Shown: positions 1-8,942 of the stretch, piece after piece | How the letters are laid out: each line of letters opens with the position of its first letter | Numbering within the stretch: position 1 is the first letter of the stretch | Assembly: GCF_001428825.1 (NCBI RefSeq) | Contig: NZ_LMIT01000002.1 | Span: forward strand, 62,001-126,000 | DNA from: Nocardioides sp. Root240 | GTDB lineage: Bacteria > Actinomycetota > Actinomycetes > Propionibacteriales > Nocardioidaceae | Reading direction: 5' to 3' | DNA: 64,000 nucleotides | Notes under the pieces: generated by a model | Database searches by the model: none | What the model saw: only the letters and a program-made list of their open reading frames with translations | Told to the model about the DNA's origin: nothing | Translations under genes and position numbers: made by a program

Positions 1-1
1 C

Positions 2-436
2 GTGCTCGGCTACCTCGATGCCGGACGCGCGGAAGGTGCCCGCGCCGTGGCAGGTGGCAATCGCCACGGCACCGAGGGCTTCTTCATCGAGCCGACGGTC
101 CTGGTCGACGCTGAGCCCGGGATGCGGGTGGTCGACGAGGAGATCTTCGGCCCCGTGCTGACCGTCCAGCGCTTCACCGACACCGCGCAGGTCGTCCAGG
201 CCGCCAATGCGACCGCCTACGGCCTGGCCGGCGGGATCTGGACCCGCGACCTGGCGCTCGCCCACAACGTCGCCAGCGAGCTGCGCGCCGGATCGGTGTG
301 GATCAACACCTATCACGTGCTGGACCCGGCCCTTCCCTTCGGTGGCTACAAGCAGTCCGGGTGGGGACGCGAGCACGGCGCCGAGGTGTTCGATGCGTAC
401 ACCGAGACCAAGACGGTCGTGGTCAACAAGGGCTGA
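2..436 (+). CDS. Aldehyde dehydrogenase family protein, C-terminal part (cut by window start)
   Basis: This is the C-terminal 144 residues of an NAD(P)-dependent aldehyde dehydrogenase, which oxidises an aldehyde to the acid. Visible ALDH signatures are EEIFGP at about residues 46-51 of the fragment, the YGLAGGIWT stretch at 73-81 and PFGGYKQSGWGRE at 112-124. The reading frame is open to the window edge, so the GTG at position 2 is an internal valine. The nucleotide-binding fold and catalytic Cys lie upstream, outside the window. A long hairpin follows the gene, and an AraC-type regulator comes next in the same direction, a common arrangement for substrate-induced ALDHs. The substrate cannot be told from this fragment. 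Confidence 0.93.
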   Translation: MLGYLDAGRAEGARAVAGGNRHGTEGFFIEPTVLVDAEPGMRVVDEEIFGPVLTVQRFTDTAQVVQAANATAYGLAGGIWTRDLALAHNVASELRAGSVWINTYHVLDPALPFGGYKQSGWGREHGAEVFDAYTETKTVVVNKG

Positions 437-483
437 CCGCGGCCACCAGCCGCCTTCGACGACCTCCTGAGCCGTCCCACGAC

Positions 484-524
484 ACCGGACGGGGCGAGAA
501 GGGTCACCTCTCGCCTCGTCCGGT
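484..524 (+). terminator. Hairpin terminator after the aldehyde dehydrogenase
   Basis: The arms at 484-498 and 510-524 pair over 15 bases with one G-T pair, around an 11-base loop. There is no T-tract, as is usual for actinobacterial intrinsic terminators. It lies 47 bases past the ALDH stop. Confidence 0.6.
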
Positions 525-630
525 CATCAAGGGGATGGCAGAATGGATGAGGATGCACTCGATCCGTACCTCGTGGGCGGATGGATCCGCAGAACCAATC
601 CCGTTCTCCTGAGCAGCACAACGCGGAGAA

Positions 631-1638
631 GTGGTGGACAGAACCTGGAGCACCGACACCTACCCGGTCGAGCAGCAGCTGGCGTACTGGGCCGATGTGG
701 TGTGCCAGGCATTCACCCCCCTCGCGCCCACCCGCGGACGCGAGCACATCGACCGGAGCCGCACGCCCATCGGGCTGGAAGGCTGGGTCCGATCCACCCG
801 CCTCGGCGAGACGAATGCAGCCGAGATCGCCTCCTGCACCCAGCTCCTTCGTCACGGACCCCGAGAAGTCCGGCAGTCCCCGAGCGAGGAGGTCTTCGTC
901 AACCTCCAGCTGGCGGGCTCTTGCAAGGGCGAGCAGGGCGACCGGCGGCTACTGATCGGGCCCGGGCAGATCGGGATCTACGACACGACGGCGCCGTACA
1001 CCCTCGAGTTCGAGGAGGCCGGCGACGGCCAGGCCTGGCGCGTGCTGTCGTTTCGCGTCCCACGGACCAAGGTCGCCGGGATCATGCCGGCGGACAGCAG
1101 GATCGGAGGTCGCGGCATCGACCGCGAACACGGTGCCTCGAGAGTGGCCATCGACATGATGCTGAGCATCTGGGAGTCCCGTGGGCATCTCACGCCGGCC
1201 GCGCAGCTGGCGCTCGACGACAGCTTCGCCCAGGTTCTCGCCACTGCTCTCGGAGCGTTCGACGGGGCCACGATCGAGGACCGCGCCGCCCGCGACGCGG
1301 CATTGAGGACCGCCGCCACGCGCTACGCCCGCAGCCGCATCAGGAGTGGGCGAGTCCTCGCTGAGGACGCCGCCGGTCATGTCGGAATCTCCGTGCGCAA
1401 GCTCCACCAGCTCTTCTCGAACGACGGCGCATCCTTCGGATCAGTCGTACGCCAGCTTCGCCTGGAGCAGGTCGCACGCGAGCTGCGCGTCCAACCATCG
1501 GTGAATGTGGCCGACCTGGCACATGCGTGGGGGTTCTCCGACAGCTCCCACATGATCCGGCTCTTCAGGGAGCGCTACGGCTGCACCCCGACCGAGTACC
1601 GGTCGAGGACGGAGTGGACCGCGCGGACGACGAGTTGA
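631..1638 (+). CDS. AraC family transcriptional regulator
   Basis: A 335-residue protein with an AraC-binding-like sensor domain (about residues 20-200) and a C-terminal double helix-turn-helix (about 235-330). The second HTH carries the family signature, visible as GFSDSSHMIRLFRERYG followed by TPTEYR. Proteins of this layout usually activate a nearby catabolic operon when they bind a small ligand. The neighbouring aldehyde dehydrogenase is the obvious candidate target, by inference. GTG codons stand at 631 and 634; a GGAG at 625-628 is better spaced for 634. The ligand is unknown. Confidence 0.9.
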   Translation: MVDRTWSTDTYPVEQQLAYWADVVCQAFTPLAPTRGREHIDRSRTPIGLEGWVRSTRLGETNAAEIASCTQLLRHGPREVRQSPSEEVFVNLQLAGSCKGEQGDRRLLIGPGQIGIYDTTAPYTLEFEEAGDGQAWRVLSFRVPRTKVAGIMPADSRIGGRGIDREHGASRVAIDMMLSIWESRGHLTPAAQLALDDSFAQVLATALGAFDGATIEDRAARDAALRTAATRYARSRIRSGRVLAEDAAGHVGISVRKLHQLFSNDGASFGSVVRQLRLEQVARELRVQPSVNVADLAHAWGFSDSSHMIRLFRERYGCTPTEYRSRTEWTARTTS

Positions 1639-1775
1639 GATCGGTGGAGAGCCTGACCGTCGGCGGATCAGTCGTGACGGGGGTGGTCGGTGATGGTCGT
1701 CAGTGGGTTCTACTGCGGACTGGCTGCGGACCAGACTGCTCAGAAAATTGGAGAAACCGCAGGTCAGAGACCAGG

Positions 1776-2150
1776 TTGGGGACGGGCTGGCCTGTAAGCC
1801 GGGTTCTGTGATCGGCGACCATCCATCTAGGGCTGCCGTTGCCGACAGCCTCGAGCGACCTACCCGCACACTCGGACGAGCCGCCCTCGAACGTGTGCTG
1901 TCTGGTCTTGCTCCGGGTGGGGTTTGCCGAGCTGCACCGGTCGCCCGGTGCACTGGTGGGCTCTTGCCCCACCGTTTCACCCTTACCGCCTCCCGGAGGA
2001 GGCGGCGGTCTGTTCTCTGTGGCACTGTCCCGCGGGTCACCCCGGGTGGGTGTTACCCACCACCCTGCTCTGTGGAGCCCGGACTTTCCTCGGAACCCGA
2101 CGCCTCGCGGCGGTGGGTCACGCGGTCGCCCGGCCAGCCCGTCCGCGGGT
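1776..2150 (-). ncRNA. rnpB: RNase P RNA, bacterial class A
   Basis: Read on the minus strand, the region has the universally conserved P4-side block GAGGAAAGTCCGGGCTCC (complement of 2074-2091) near its 5' end. Near its 3' end it has the conserved AGAACCCGGCTTACAGGCC (complement of about 1790-1808). The two ends close a perfect 13-bp P1 helix (2132-2144 with 1780-1792), which sets the limits to within a few bases. The length of about 370 nt fits actinobacterial class A RNAs. The RNA is the catalytic part of RNase P, which removes the 5' leader of pre-tRNAs. No clear terminator is visible beyond 1780, and 1639-1775 holds nothing else recognisable. Confidence 0.96.
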
Positions 2151-2194
2151 CACTCTAGGGGAACAACCGGGGCGGGCCGACAGTTGAGGGTCAC

Positions 2195-2635
2195 ATGAAC
2201 GAGACGACCGAGCCGCAGATCACCCTCCAGGCGCCGGCGATCGTCTTCCCCGGCGCTAGCGCGAGGCACGAGAACGCCTACCGCACGGCCCACGACCTGC
2301 TCAGCCGCCGCGCGCCCCGCGAGGCGCTCGCGGTGCTGGAGCCCGCGCTCGAGGAGGAGCCGACCAACCGCGGGCTCCGGTCGCTGCGGGCCTGGGCCTA
2401 CCTGATGCGTGCCCAGCTCCAGAAGGCCCACGACGAGCTGCGCGGGCTCGTCGACGAGGACCCGTCTGACGCGTGGACCCGCCATGCCCTCGGCCGGGCG
2501 CTCGAGCGCCAGGCCAGGTACGACGACGCGCTGCCCCACCTGCGCCTGGCCGCCGCGATGACCGGCGACCCCGAGCACGAGTACGACGTGCTGCGGGTCG
2601 AGCGGATGGCCGGCAAGGTCACGCCAGGCGCGTGA
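2195..2635 (+). CDS. Tetratricopeptide repeat protein
   Basis: A small 146-residue protein made almost entirely of TPR-like helical pairs. The clearest runs are at residues 28-60 (ALAVLEPALEEEPTNRG), 62-94 and 95-125 (alternating small and large residues, with DPSDAWTRHALGRALE). It has no signal peptide or membrane segment, so it is probably a cytosolic adaptor. It ends 17 bases inside the convergent transglutaminase-like gene. Partner unknown. Confidence 0.8.
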   Translation: MNETTEPQITLQAPAIVFPGASARHENAYRTAHDLLSRRAPREALAVLEPALEEEPTNRGLRSLRAWAYLMRAQLQKAHDELRGLVDEDPSDAWTRHALGRALERQARYDDALPHLRLAAAMTGDPEHEYDVLRVERMAGKVTPGA

Positions 2636-3467
2636 TCTCGACGTTGACGTCGAGCGCGGCGGTCTCCGCGCCGGTGTAGATCCCGCGCAGGGGAGGGACG
2701 TCGGCGTAGTCGCGGCCGTGGCCGATGGCGACGTACCGCTCGCCGGGCGACCGGTCGGTGGTGGGGTCGAAGGGCTGCCAGCCGTCGTCCCACCACTCCA
2801 GCCACGCGAACGGACTGCCGACGACGGTCTCGCCGACGACGGGGGAGTCGACGGGGTGGACGTAGCCCGAGACGTAGCGGGCCGGGATGCCGAGCGTGCG
2901 CAGGCCGCCGATGGCCAGGTGCACCATGTCCTGGCCAACGCCGGCGCGCTGGCCCCACGCCTCGGCGGCGGTCGACTCGGCGTCGGTGACACCGGGGAGG
3001 AAGTCGATCTGCGCGGTCACCAGGCGGCACACCGCACGTGCCGCGTCTCCGGGCAGGTCGGCACCGGCACCGATGTCGTTCACGAGCTCGGCGAAGTCGA
3101 CAGGGGGCGCGACGACGTCGCTGACGACGAGGTACTCCGTCCACCGGTCGCGCACCTCCCGCTCGGCGTACGACGACCAGCTGGACCTCGCCTCGGGCTC
3201 GGCGCCCGTGCGGTTCACCTGCACGGTCGAGGTGGCCGTCACGGCCATCGAGTCGTGGGGGTCGACGACCTCGAACGCGGTGACCGCGCAGCCGAAGTAG
3301 TCGGTGTAGGAGTAGGTCCACGGCTTCGGGCTGACGTCGAGGCGGTGGTGGACGACGATCTGCTCGGGCGTGGTCACGGGCGTCATCCGCGCCTGGTTGT
3401 AGGACGCCATGGCGCCGCCGTCGTAGGTGTACTCCGAGGTGTGCACGATCCGCAGCTGCATGTTCAT
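2619..3467 (-). CDS. Transglutaminase-like protein with degenerate active site
   Basis: A 282-residue protein. It has an N-terminal transglutaminase-associated beta domain (MQLRIVHTSEYTYDGG onwards) and a C-terminal transglutaminase-like core. The core still reads GIPARYVSGY and WQPFDPTTD, but the usual Cys position is Gly (AGVGQDMVHLAI where active members have GVCQD). The usual His position is Phe (SPFAWLEWW where active members have HAW). Only the Asp of the triad remains, so enzymatic activity is unlikely. It is the third gene of an ATP-grasp/alpha-E/transglutaminase operon, with an ATGA overlap to the alpha-E gene. The same order occurs in mycobacteria. Starts at 3467 and 3461 are both possible. 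Confidence 0.88.
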   Translation of the reverse strand: MNMQLRIVHTSEYTYDGGAMASYNQARMTPVTTPEQIVVHHRLDVSPKPWTYSYTDYFGCAVTAFEVVDPHDSMAVTATSTVQVNRTGAEPEARSSWSSYAEREVRDRWTEYLVVSDVVAPPVDFAELVNDIGAGADLPGDAARAVCRLVTAQIDFLPGVTDAESTAAEAWGQRAGVGQDMVHLAIGGLRTLGIPARYVSGYVHPVDSPVVGETVVGSPFAWLEWWDDGWQPFDPTTDRSPGERYVAIGHGRDYADVPPLRGIYTGAETAALDVNVEITRLA

Positions 3468-4417
3468 GCTCCGACTCCCTTCCAGGCGAGGGCTTCCGAG
3501 CCGGCGAAGTACCGCCGGGAGATCGCGTCCGTCGCGGCGGCGCAGGTGCGTTGCAGCCGCTCCATCTCGTCGGGGAGGTCCTCGACGAGGTCGGCGAGCG
3601 AGCGGTACTCCAGCTCCGCGCGCATCCGGCCGATCAGCCGGTGCGCCTCGTCCTGGAAGCCCGCGCGCCGCGGGTCGCCGCCGAGGTTGTCGAGCGCCTG
3701 CTCGGCCCGGTTGAGCGCGAACACGACCGACCGGGGGAACAGCCGGTCGAGCAGCAGGAACTCCGCCGCGGCGCGGTCGGTCTCGATCCCGCGGTAGGTG
3801 CGGAGGAAGGCGTCGTAGGCCCCCGACGCGCGCAGTGCCGATGTCCACTGCCCGCCGCTGGCGGACAGCGCGGTCGTCGCGACGAGCCGCGAGGTCATGT
3901 CGGCGCGCTCGATGTTGCGGCCGAGCACGATGAACTGCCAGCCCTCGTCGCGGGTCATGGTTGCGTCGGCCGTGCCGTTGATGAGGGCGGCGCGCTCGCG
4001 CACCCAGCTGAAGATGTACGGCGGCCTCAGGGCCTCGAAGTGTCCCGACGGGATCGGGCGCCAGGTGGTGTTGATGACCTCCCACAGCGGGACGGTCAGC
4101 GTCTCGCGCGCACCCCGGGCGGACTCGCGGGCGGCGCCGAAGATGGCGGCGATCGAGCTGGGGGAGCCGGCGTCGTAGGCCAGCAGTCGCAGCACCTGCT
4201 CGATCGACACGGAGCCGAACAGGTCGACGCCGTACTCCTTCGCGTCGGCGGGCTCCACGCCCATGCACGACAGCAGGTCGCGGCAGGTCTGTGCCTCGTC
4301 GACGGCGGCGTCCTCGAGGAGGAGCTGGGTCTGGACGTCGAGGATGCGCGCCGTGTCGTCGGCCCGCTCGATGTAGCGGCCGATCCAGAACAGGGACTCG
4401 GCGATCCGGCTCAGCAT
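3464..4417 (-). CDS. Alpha-E domain protein
   Basis: A 317-residue all-helical protein of the alpha-E family. It starts with the typical MLSRIAESLFWIGRYIERAD and keeps the later family block GWQFIVLGRNIERADMTSR. Alpha-E proteins occur beside, or fused to, circularly permuted ATP-grasp enzymes and are thought to act with them in peptide or amide ligation; their biochemistry is not settled. The start ATG overlaps the stop of the ATP-grasp gene (TGATG) and has a GGGAGG ribosome-binding site encoded in that gene's tail. The stop overlaps the next start as ATGA. Translation of all three genes is therefore probably coupled. Confidence 0.92.
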   Translation of the reverse strand: MLSRIAESLFWIGRYIERADDTARILDVQTQLLLEDAAVDEAQTCRDLLSCMGVEPADAKEYGVDLFGSVSIEQVLRLLAYDAGSPSSIAAIFGAARESARGARETLTVPLWEVINTTWRPIPSGHFEALRPPYIFSWVRERAALINGTADATMTRDEGWQFIVLGRNIERADMTSRLVATTALSASGGQWTSALRASGAYDAFLRTYRGIETDRAAAEFLLLDRLFPRSVVFALNRAEQALDNLGGDPRRAGFQDEAHRLIGRMRAELEYRSLADLVEDLPDEMERLQRTCAAATDAISRRYFAGSEALAWKGVGA

Positions 4418-5901
4418 CAGAGCACCTCCCTCGACTGCTGCTGTTGCTGTTGTTGCTGTTCGGGGGAGGTCGGCCCAGCAAGCACCCAGGTGTCCTTGGT
4501 GCCGCCGCCGCGCGAGGAGTTCACGATCAGCTCGCCCTTGCCGAGCGCCACCCGGGTCAGGCCGCCGGGCAGCACCCACACCCGGCTGCCGTCGTTGACC
4601 GCGAACGGCCGCAGGTCGACGTGGCGTGGGCCGAGCTCGCCGTCGACGAAGGTCGGCACCGTCGACAGCTGGACCACGGGCTGCGCGATCCACGAGCGCG
4701 GGTCGTCGAGCACCTTGCCCCGCAGCTCGTCCAGCTCCGCCCTCGATGCGCGCGGACCGATCACGATGCCCTTGCCGCCCGACCCGTCGACCGGCTTGAG
4801 CACCAGCTCGTCGAGGCGGTCCATCACCTCGGCCAGGTGGTCGGGCTCCCCGCAGCGCCAGGTGTCGACGTTGCGGATCACCGGCTCCTCGTTGAGGTAG
4901 TAGCGGATCACGTCGGGCATGTAGGTGTAGACGAGCTTGTCGTCGGCGACGCCGTTGCCGACCGCGTTCGCGAGCGTGACGTTGCCCGCCCGCGCGGCGT
5001 CGATCAGGCCGGGGCAGCCGAGCATCGAGTCGGCGCGGAAGTGCACCGGGTCGAGGAACTCGTCGTCCACGCGTCGGTAGATCACGTGCACCGGGGCGAG
5101 CCCCTTCGTCGTGCGCATCATCACCTCGCCGCGCCGGCAGACCAGGTCGCGGCCCTCGACGAGCTCGACGCCCATCGTGCGGGCGAGCAGCGTGTGCTCG
5201 AAGTAGGCGCCGTTGTAGACGCCCGGGGTCAGTACGACGACGGTCGGGTCCGCCACGCCCGCCGGCGCCGCGGCCCGCAACGCCGCCAGCAGCCGCTGCG
5301 GGTAGCTCGCCACCGGACGGATCCGGTGCTGCGCGATGGTCTCCGGCAGCGCGGCCGAGATCGCGCGCCGGCTGGTCATCACGTAGGACACCCCCGACGG
5401 CACCCGCACGTTGTCCTCGAGCACGCGGAACTCGCCGTTGTTGTCGCGGATCAGGTCGATGCCCGAGACGTGCACGCGCACGCCGTTCGCGGGGCGGATC
5501 GTCGCGGCCTGCCGGTGGAAGTGGGAGCTGGTCGTGATGACCTGGCGGGGGAGGACCCCGTCGTTGAAGACGTTGCCGGCGTCGTACACGTCGGCGAGGA
5601 GCAGCTCGAGTGCCTTGACCCGCTGCTGGAGGCCCCGCTCGATGGTCGTCCAGGTGTCCATCTCGATGACCCGCGGGAGGATGTCGAGCGGCATCGCCCG
5701 CTCCTCGCCGCCGATGTCGAAGGTGATCCCCTGGTCGAGGTAGCTCGCCTGCAGCGCCTCCACCCGACTGATCAGCTCGGGGGTGCTCATCTTGTCGAGC
5801 GAGTCGCGCATCCGCAGGTACGGCGGCCGCAGCTCGTCACCGTCGAACATCTCGTCGTAGGCCGGTCCACTGGTCCCGTACCCTTCGAACATCGTGCTCA
5901 T
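4417..5901 (-). CDS. Circularly permuted type 2 ATP-grasp protein with polyglutamine tail
   Basis: A 494-residue member of the circularly permuted ATP-grasp family, predicted carboxylate-amine ligases. Recognisable blocks are GIDLIRDNNGEFRVLEDNVR (about residues 147-166), GVYNGAYFEH, the LKPVDGSGGKGIVIG nucleotide-binding loop (about 375-389), and ARSWI/IAQP-type strands before the end. It is the first gene of the ATP-grasp/alpha-E/transglutaminase operon. The C-terminus is odd: after TSPE come eight consecutive Gln residues (a mix of CAG and CAA) and then SREVL. ATGs at 5901 and 5892 could both serve; a TAGTGT hexamer 6 bases before 5901 favours 5901 and a leaderless transcript. Confidence 0.92.
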   Translation of the reverse strand: MSTMFEGYGTSGPAYDEMFDGDELRPPYLRMRDSLDKMSTPELISRVEALQASYLDQGITFDIGGEERAMPLDILPRVIEMDTWTTIERGLQQRVKALELLLADVYDAGNVFNDGVLPRQVITTSSHFHRQAATIRPANGVRVHVSGIDLIRDNNGEFRVLEDNVRVPSGVSYVMTSRRAISAALPETIAQHRIRPVASYPQRLLAALRAAAPAGVADPTVVVLTPGVYNGAYFEHTLLARTMGVELVEGRDLVCRRGEVMMRTTKGLAPVHVIYRRVDDEFLDPVHFRADSMLGCPGLIDAARAGNVTLANAVGNGVADDKLVYTYMPDVIRYYLNEEPVIRNVDTWRCGEPDHLAEVMDRLDELVLKPVDGSGGKGIVIGPRASRAELDELRGKVLDDPRSWIAQPVVQLSTVPTFVDGELGPRHVDLRPFAVNDGSRVWVLPGGLTRVALGKGELIVNSSRGGGTKDTWVLAGPTSPEQQQQQQQQSREVL

Positions 5902-5902
5902 G

Positions 5903-5925
5903 ACCGGACACTACTCACGTCCGGT
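5903..5925. promoter_or_regulatory. Inverted repeat over the -10 of the ATP-grasp operon
   Basis: Perfect 7-bp arms, ACCGGAC (5903-5909) and GTCCGGT (5919-5925), flank a 9-base spacer. The minus-strand -10-like hexamer TAGTGT (complement of 5908-5913) overlaps the left arm and ends 6 bases before the start codon. A bound repressor here would block transcription. No regulator is identified. Confidence 0.45.
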
Positions 5926-5965
5926 AACGCGAATGTTGCACGACGCGGCGCTGCTGTTACTGGAG

Positions 5966-5971
5966 TAGGTT
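5966..5971 (+). promoter_or_regulatory. -10 element TAGGTT, leaderless promoter
   Basis: TAGGTT lies exactly 7 bases before the ATG at 5979, so transcription would begin at or next to the start codon. No clear -35 is seen. Confidence 0.5.
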
Positions 5972-5978
5972 GCCGACC

Positions 5979-6191
5979 ATGGCGAATGACGGCGAGTACT
6001 GGTTCTGCCTGAAGCACCACGCGGTCGAGGGCGCCGAGGGCTGCCCCAACAAGGACCGCCTCGGCCCCTACGACACCGAGGCCGAGGCCGCGCGCGCGAT
6101 CGAGCATGCCGCCGAGCGCACGGCCGCGTGGGACAACGACCCGGACTGGAACGACGACGCCGCGGCCGGGCCCGACTCCGACCGCGAGTAG
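5979..6191 (+). CDS. Small acidic conserved hypothetical protein
   Basis: A 70-residue soluble protein. It begins MANDGEYWFCLKHHAVEGAE and has a Cys-x3-His-His patch and a later Cys (GCPNKD) that could bind a metal, then an amphipathic helix rich in Ala/Glu and a very acidic tail (DNDPDWNDD). Homologues are common in actinobacteria, but I know of no function. An upstream in-frame TTG at 5970 is less likely as start because the -10-to-ATG spacing fits 5979. Confidence 0.75.
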   Translation: MANDGEYWFCLKHHAVEGAEGCPNKDRLGPYDTEAEAARAIEHAAERTAAWDNDPDWNDDAAAGPDSDRE

Positions 6192-6196
6192 GCCCC

Positions 6197-6508
6197 GTGC
6201 CGTTCTCCCGTCGCCGCCGGATCCGTCCGGTGGCGATCGACCCTGCCACCGGACGGAAGATCTCCCCGTTGCCGTTCATCGGCCTGGTGCTCGTGGTCTC
6301 GTCCTTCTTCCTGTACGCCGCCTCCGGGCTCCTCGCTCCGGCGTGGGCCGTCGTGCTGCTGATGCTCACCTGGGTCGCGATGCTCGTGATGTGCTTCGTG
6401 TGGTGGACGCCGTACCCGAAGCGGGTCGTGGTGCTGGGTGTCGTGTCGTGGGTGTGGTGGTTCGTCGCGGTGACTGCCGGCGGTGTGTTCCTCGACTGGA
6501 CGGCGTGA
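6197..6508 (+). CDS. Small integral membrane protein
   Basis: About 103 residues from the GTG at 6197. A basic N-terminus (PFSRRRRIRPVA) is followed by three hydrophobic segments, roughly residues 26-45, 49-67 and 75-95. The positive-inside rule places the N-terminus in the cytoplasm. It lies 5 bases after the preceding small gene and is probably co-transcribed with it. I recognise no family; the function is unknown. Confidence 0.65.
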   Translation: MPFSRRRRIRPVAIDPATGRKISPLPFIGLVLVVSSFFLYAASGLLAPAWAVVLLMLTWVAMLVMCFVWWTPYPKRVVVLGVVSWVWWFVAVTAGGVFLDWTA

Positions 6509-6562
6509 GCGGCGACCGCTTCACGGTGACCTACGAGCCCTGGTGATCGAGCCTCGGGCAAG

Positions 6563-7138
6563 ATGGACGACATGGCCATCCAGATCGCCCAGGACCCCGC
6601 CGCCGACAAGGTGCTGACGGACGACCCGTTCGCGCTGCTGGCCGGCATGATGCTCGACCAGCAGTTTCCCATGGAGCGCGCGTTCGCGGGACCGGCTAAG
6701 GTGCTGGAGCGGTTCGGGACCCTGCAGCCGGCGGCGATCGCGGGCGCCGACCCGGAGAAGTTCTCGGAGCTGTGCCGCACCCCGCCCGCCATCCACCGGT
6801 ACGGCGGCGCGATGGCCGCGCGGATGCAGGAGCTCGCGCAGGCCGTGGTCGACGAGTACGACGGCGACGCGTCCCGGATCTGGACCGAGGCCGCGAGCGG
6901 GGCGGACCTGCTCAAGCGGATCCAGGCGCTGCCGGGGTTCGGGAAGCAGAAGGCCCAGATCTTCACGGCGCTCGTGGCCAAGCAGCTCGGCGTACGGCCG
7001 GCCGGCTGGGAGAAGGCGGCGGGTGACTACGCGCTCGACGGGTACCGCTCGGTCGCCGACGTCACGGACGCGGACTCGCTGCTGAAGGTGCGCGAGTACA
7101 AGCAGGCCAAGAAGGCCGAGGCGAAGGCCAAGGCCTGA
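6563..7138 (+). CDS. HhH-GPD type base-excision DNA repair protein
   Basis: A 191-residue protein with a helix-hairpin-helix (LPGFGKQKAQIF, about residues 130-141). The following AGDYALDG stretch supplies the Asp expected for the HhH-GPD superfamily of DNA glycosylases. It has no C-terminal iron-sulfur cluster cysteines, unlike Nth or MutY; the tail is Lys/Ala-rich (KQAKKAEAKAKA). This short HhH-GPD family is widespread in actinobacteria. The lesion recognised is unknown. A second ATG at 6572 is an alternative start. Confidence 0.85.
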   Translation: MDDMAIQIAQDPAADKVLTDDPFALLAGMMLDQQFPMERAFAGPAKVLERFGTLQPAAIAGADPEKFSELCRTPPAIHRYGGAMAARMQELAQAVVDEYDGDASRIWTEAASGADLLKRIQALPGFGKQKAQIFTALVAKQLGVRPAGWEKAAGDYALDGYRSVADVTDADSLLKVREYKQAKKAEAKAKA

Positions 7139-7274
7139 CGGTGTCCGTCGCCGGACCTGCGTCCAGCGTCCGCGTGAACGCCGCGCGAACGCGACGCGAC
7201 CCGACCACGACACGTCGGAGGAGGCCCGGATGCGAAGCCCCTTTCGGCACCGTGGCATGATGACCGAAGCGGTC

Positions 7275-7307
7275 TTGACGCCTCCGGGCCTCGCCGCGCC
7301 CTAGACC
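7275..7307 (+). promoter_or_regulatory. Possible promoter upstream of the primary sigma factor
   Basis: TTGACG at 7275-7280 matches a -35, and TAGACC at 7302-7307 could be a -10. The 21-base spacer is too long for a standard promoter, so one of the two may be fortuitous. The 184-base gap 7139-7322 holds nothing else recognisable. Confidence 0.2.
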
Positions 7308-7322
7308 CGCCAGTATCGAGAG

Positions 7323-8828
<1,506 letters not shown>

Positions 8829-8858
8829 TCCACGACGACCTCTCGGTCCCGTGCAAGG

Positions 8859-8898
8859 CGCGCGGCGCTCTCCTCGGAGGGCGCCGCGCGTTGCTTTT
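8859..8898 (+). terminator. Intrinsic terminator of the sigma factor gene
   Basis: A 10-bp perfect stem, CGCGCGGCGC (8859-8868) with GCGCCGCGCG (8881-8890), is followed by TTGCTTTT. It begins 31 bases after the stop codon. Confidence 0.85.
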
Positions 8899-8929
8899 CC
8901 GGAACCAGCGCCGGACGCCCAGCCGGTCG

Positions 8930-8935
8930 TAGGCT
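8930..8935 (+). promoter_or_regulatory. -10 element TAGGCT, leaderless promoter
   Basis: TAGGCT is 7 bases before the ATG at 8943. It is the same hexamer and spacing seen before the genes at 39821 and 56379. Confidence 0.5.
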
Positions 8936-8942
8936 CCTCGGC

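Noticed and set aside
2195..3467. A toxin-antitoxin or defence pair from the overlapping convergent genes
   Set aside because: The TPR and transglutaminase-like proteins are convergent, not co-oriented, and neither shows toxin or antitoxin motifs.
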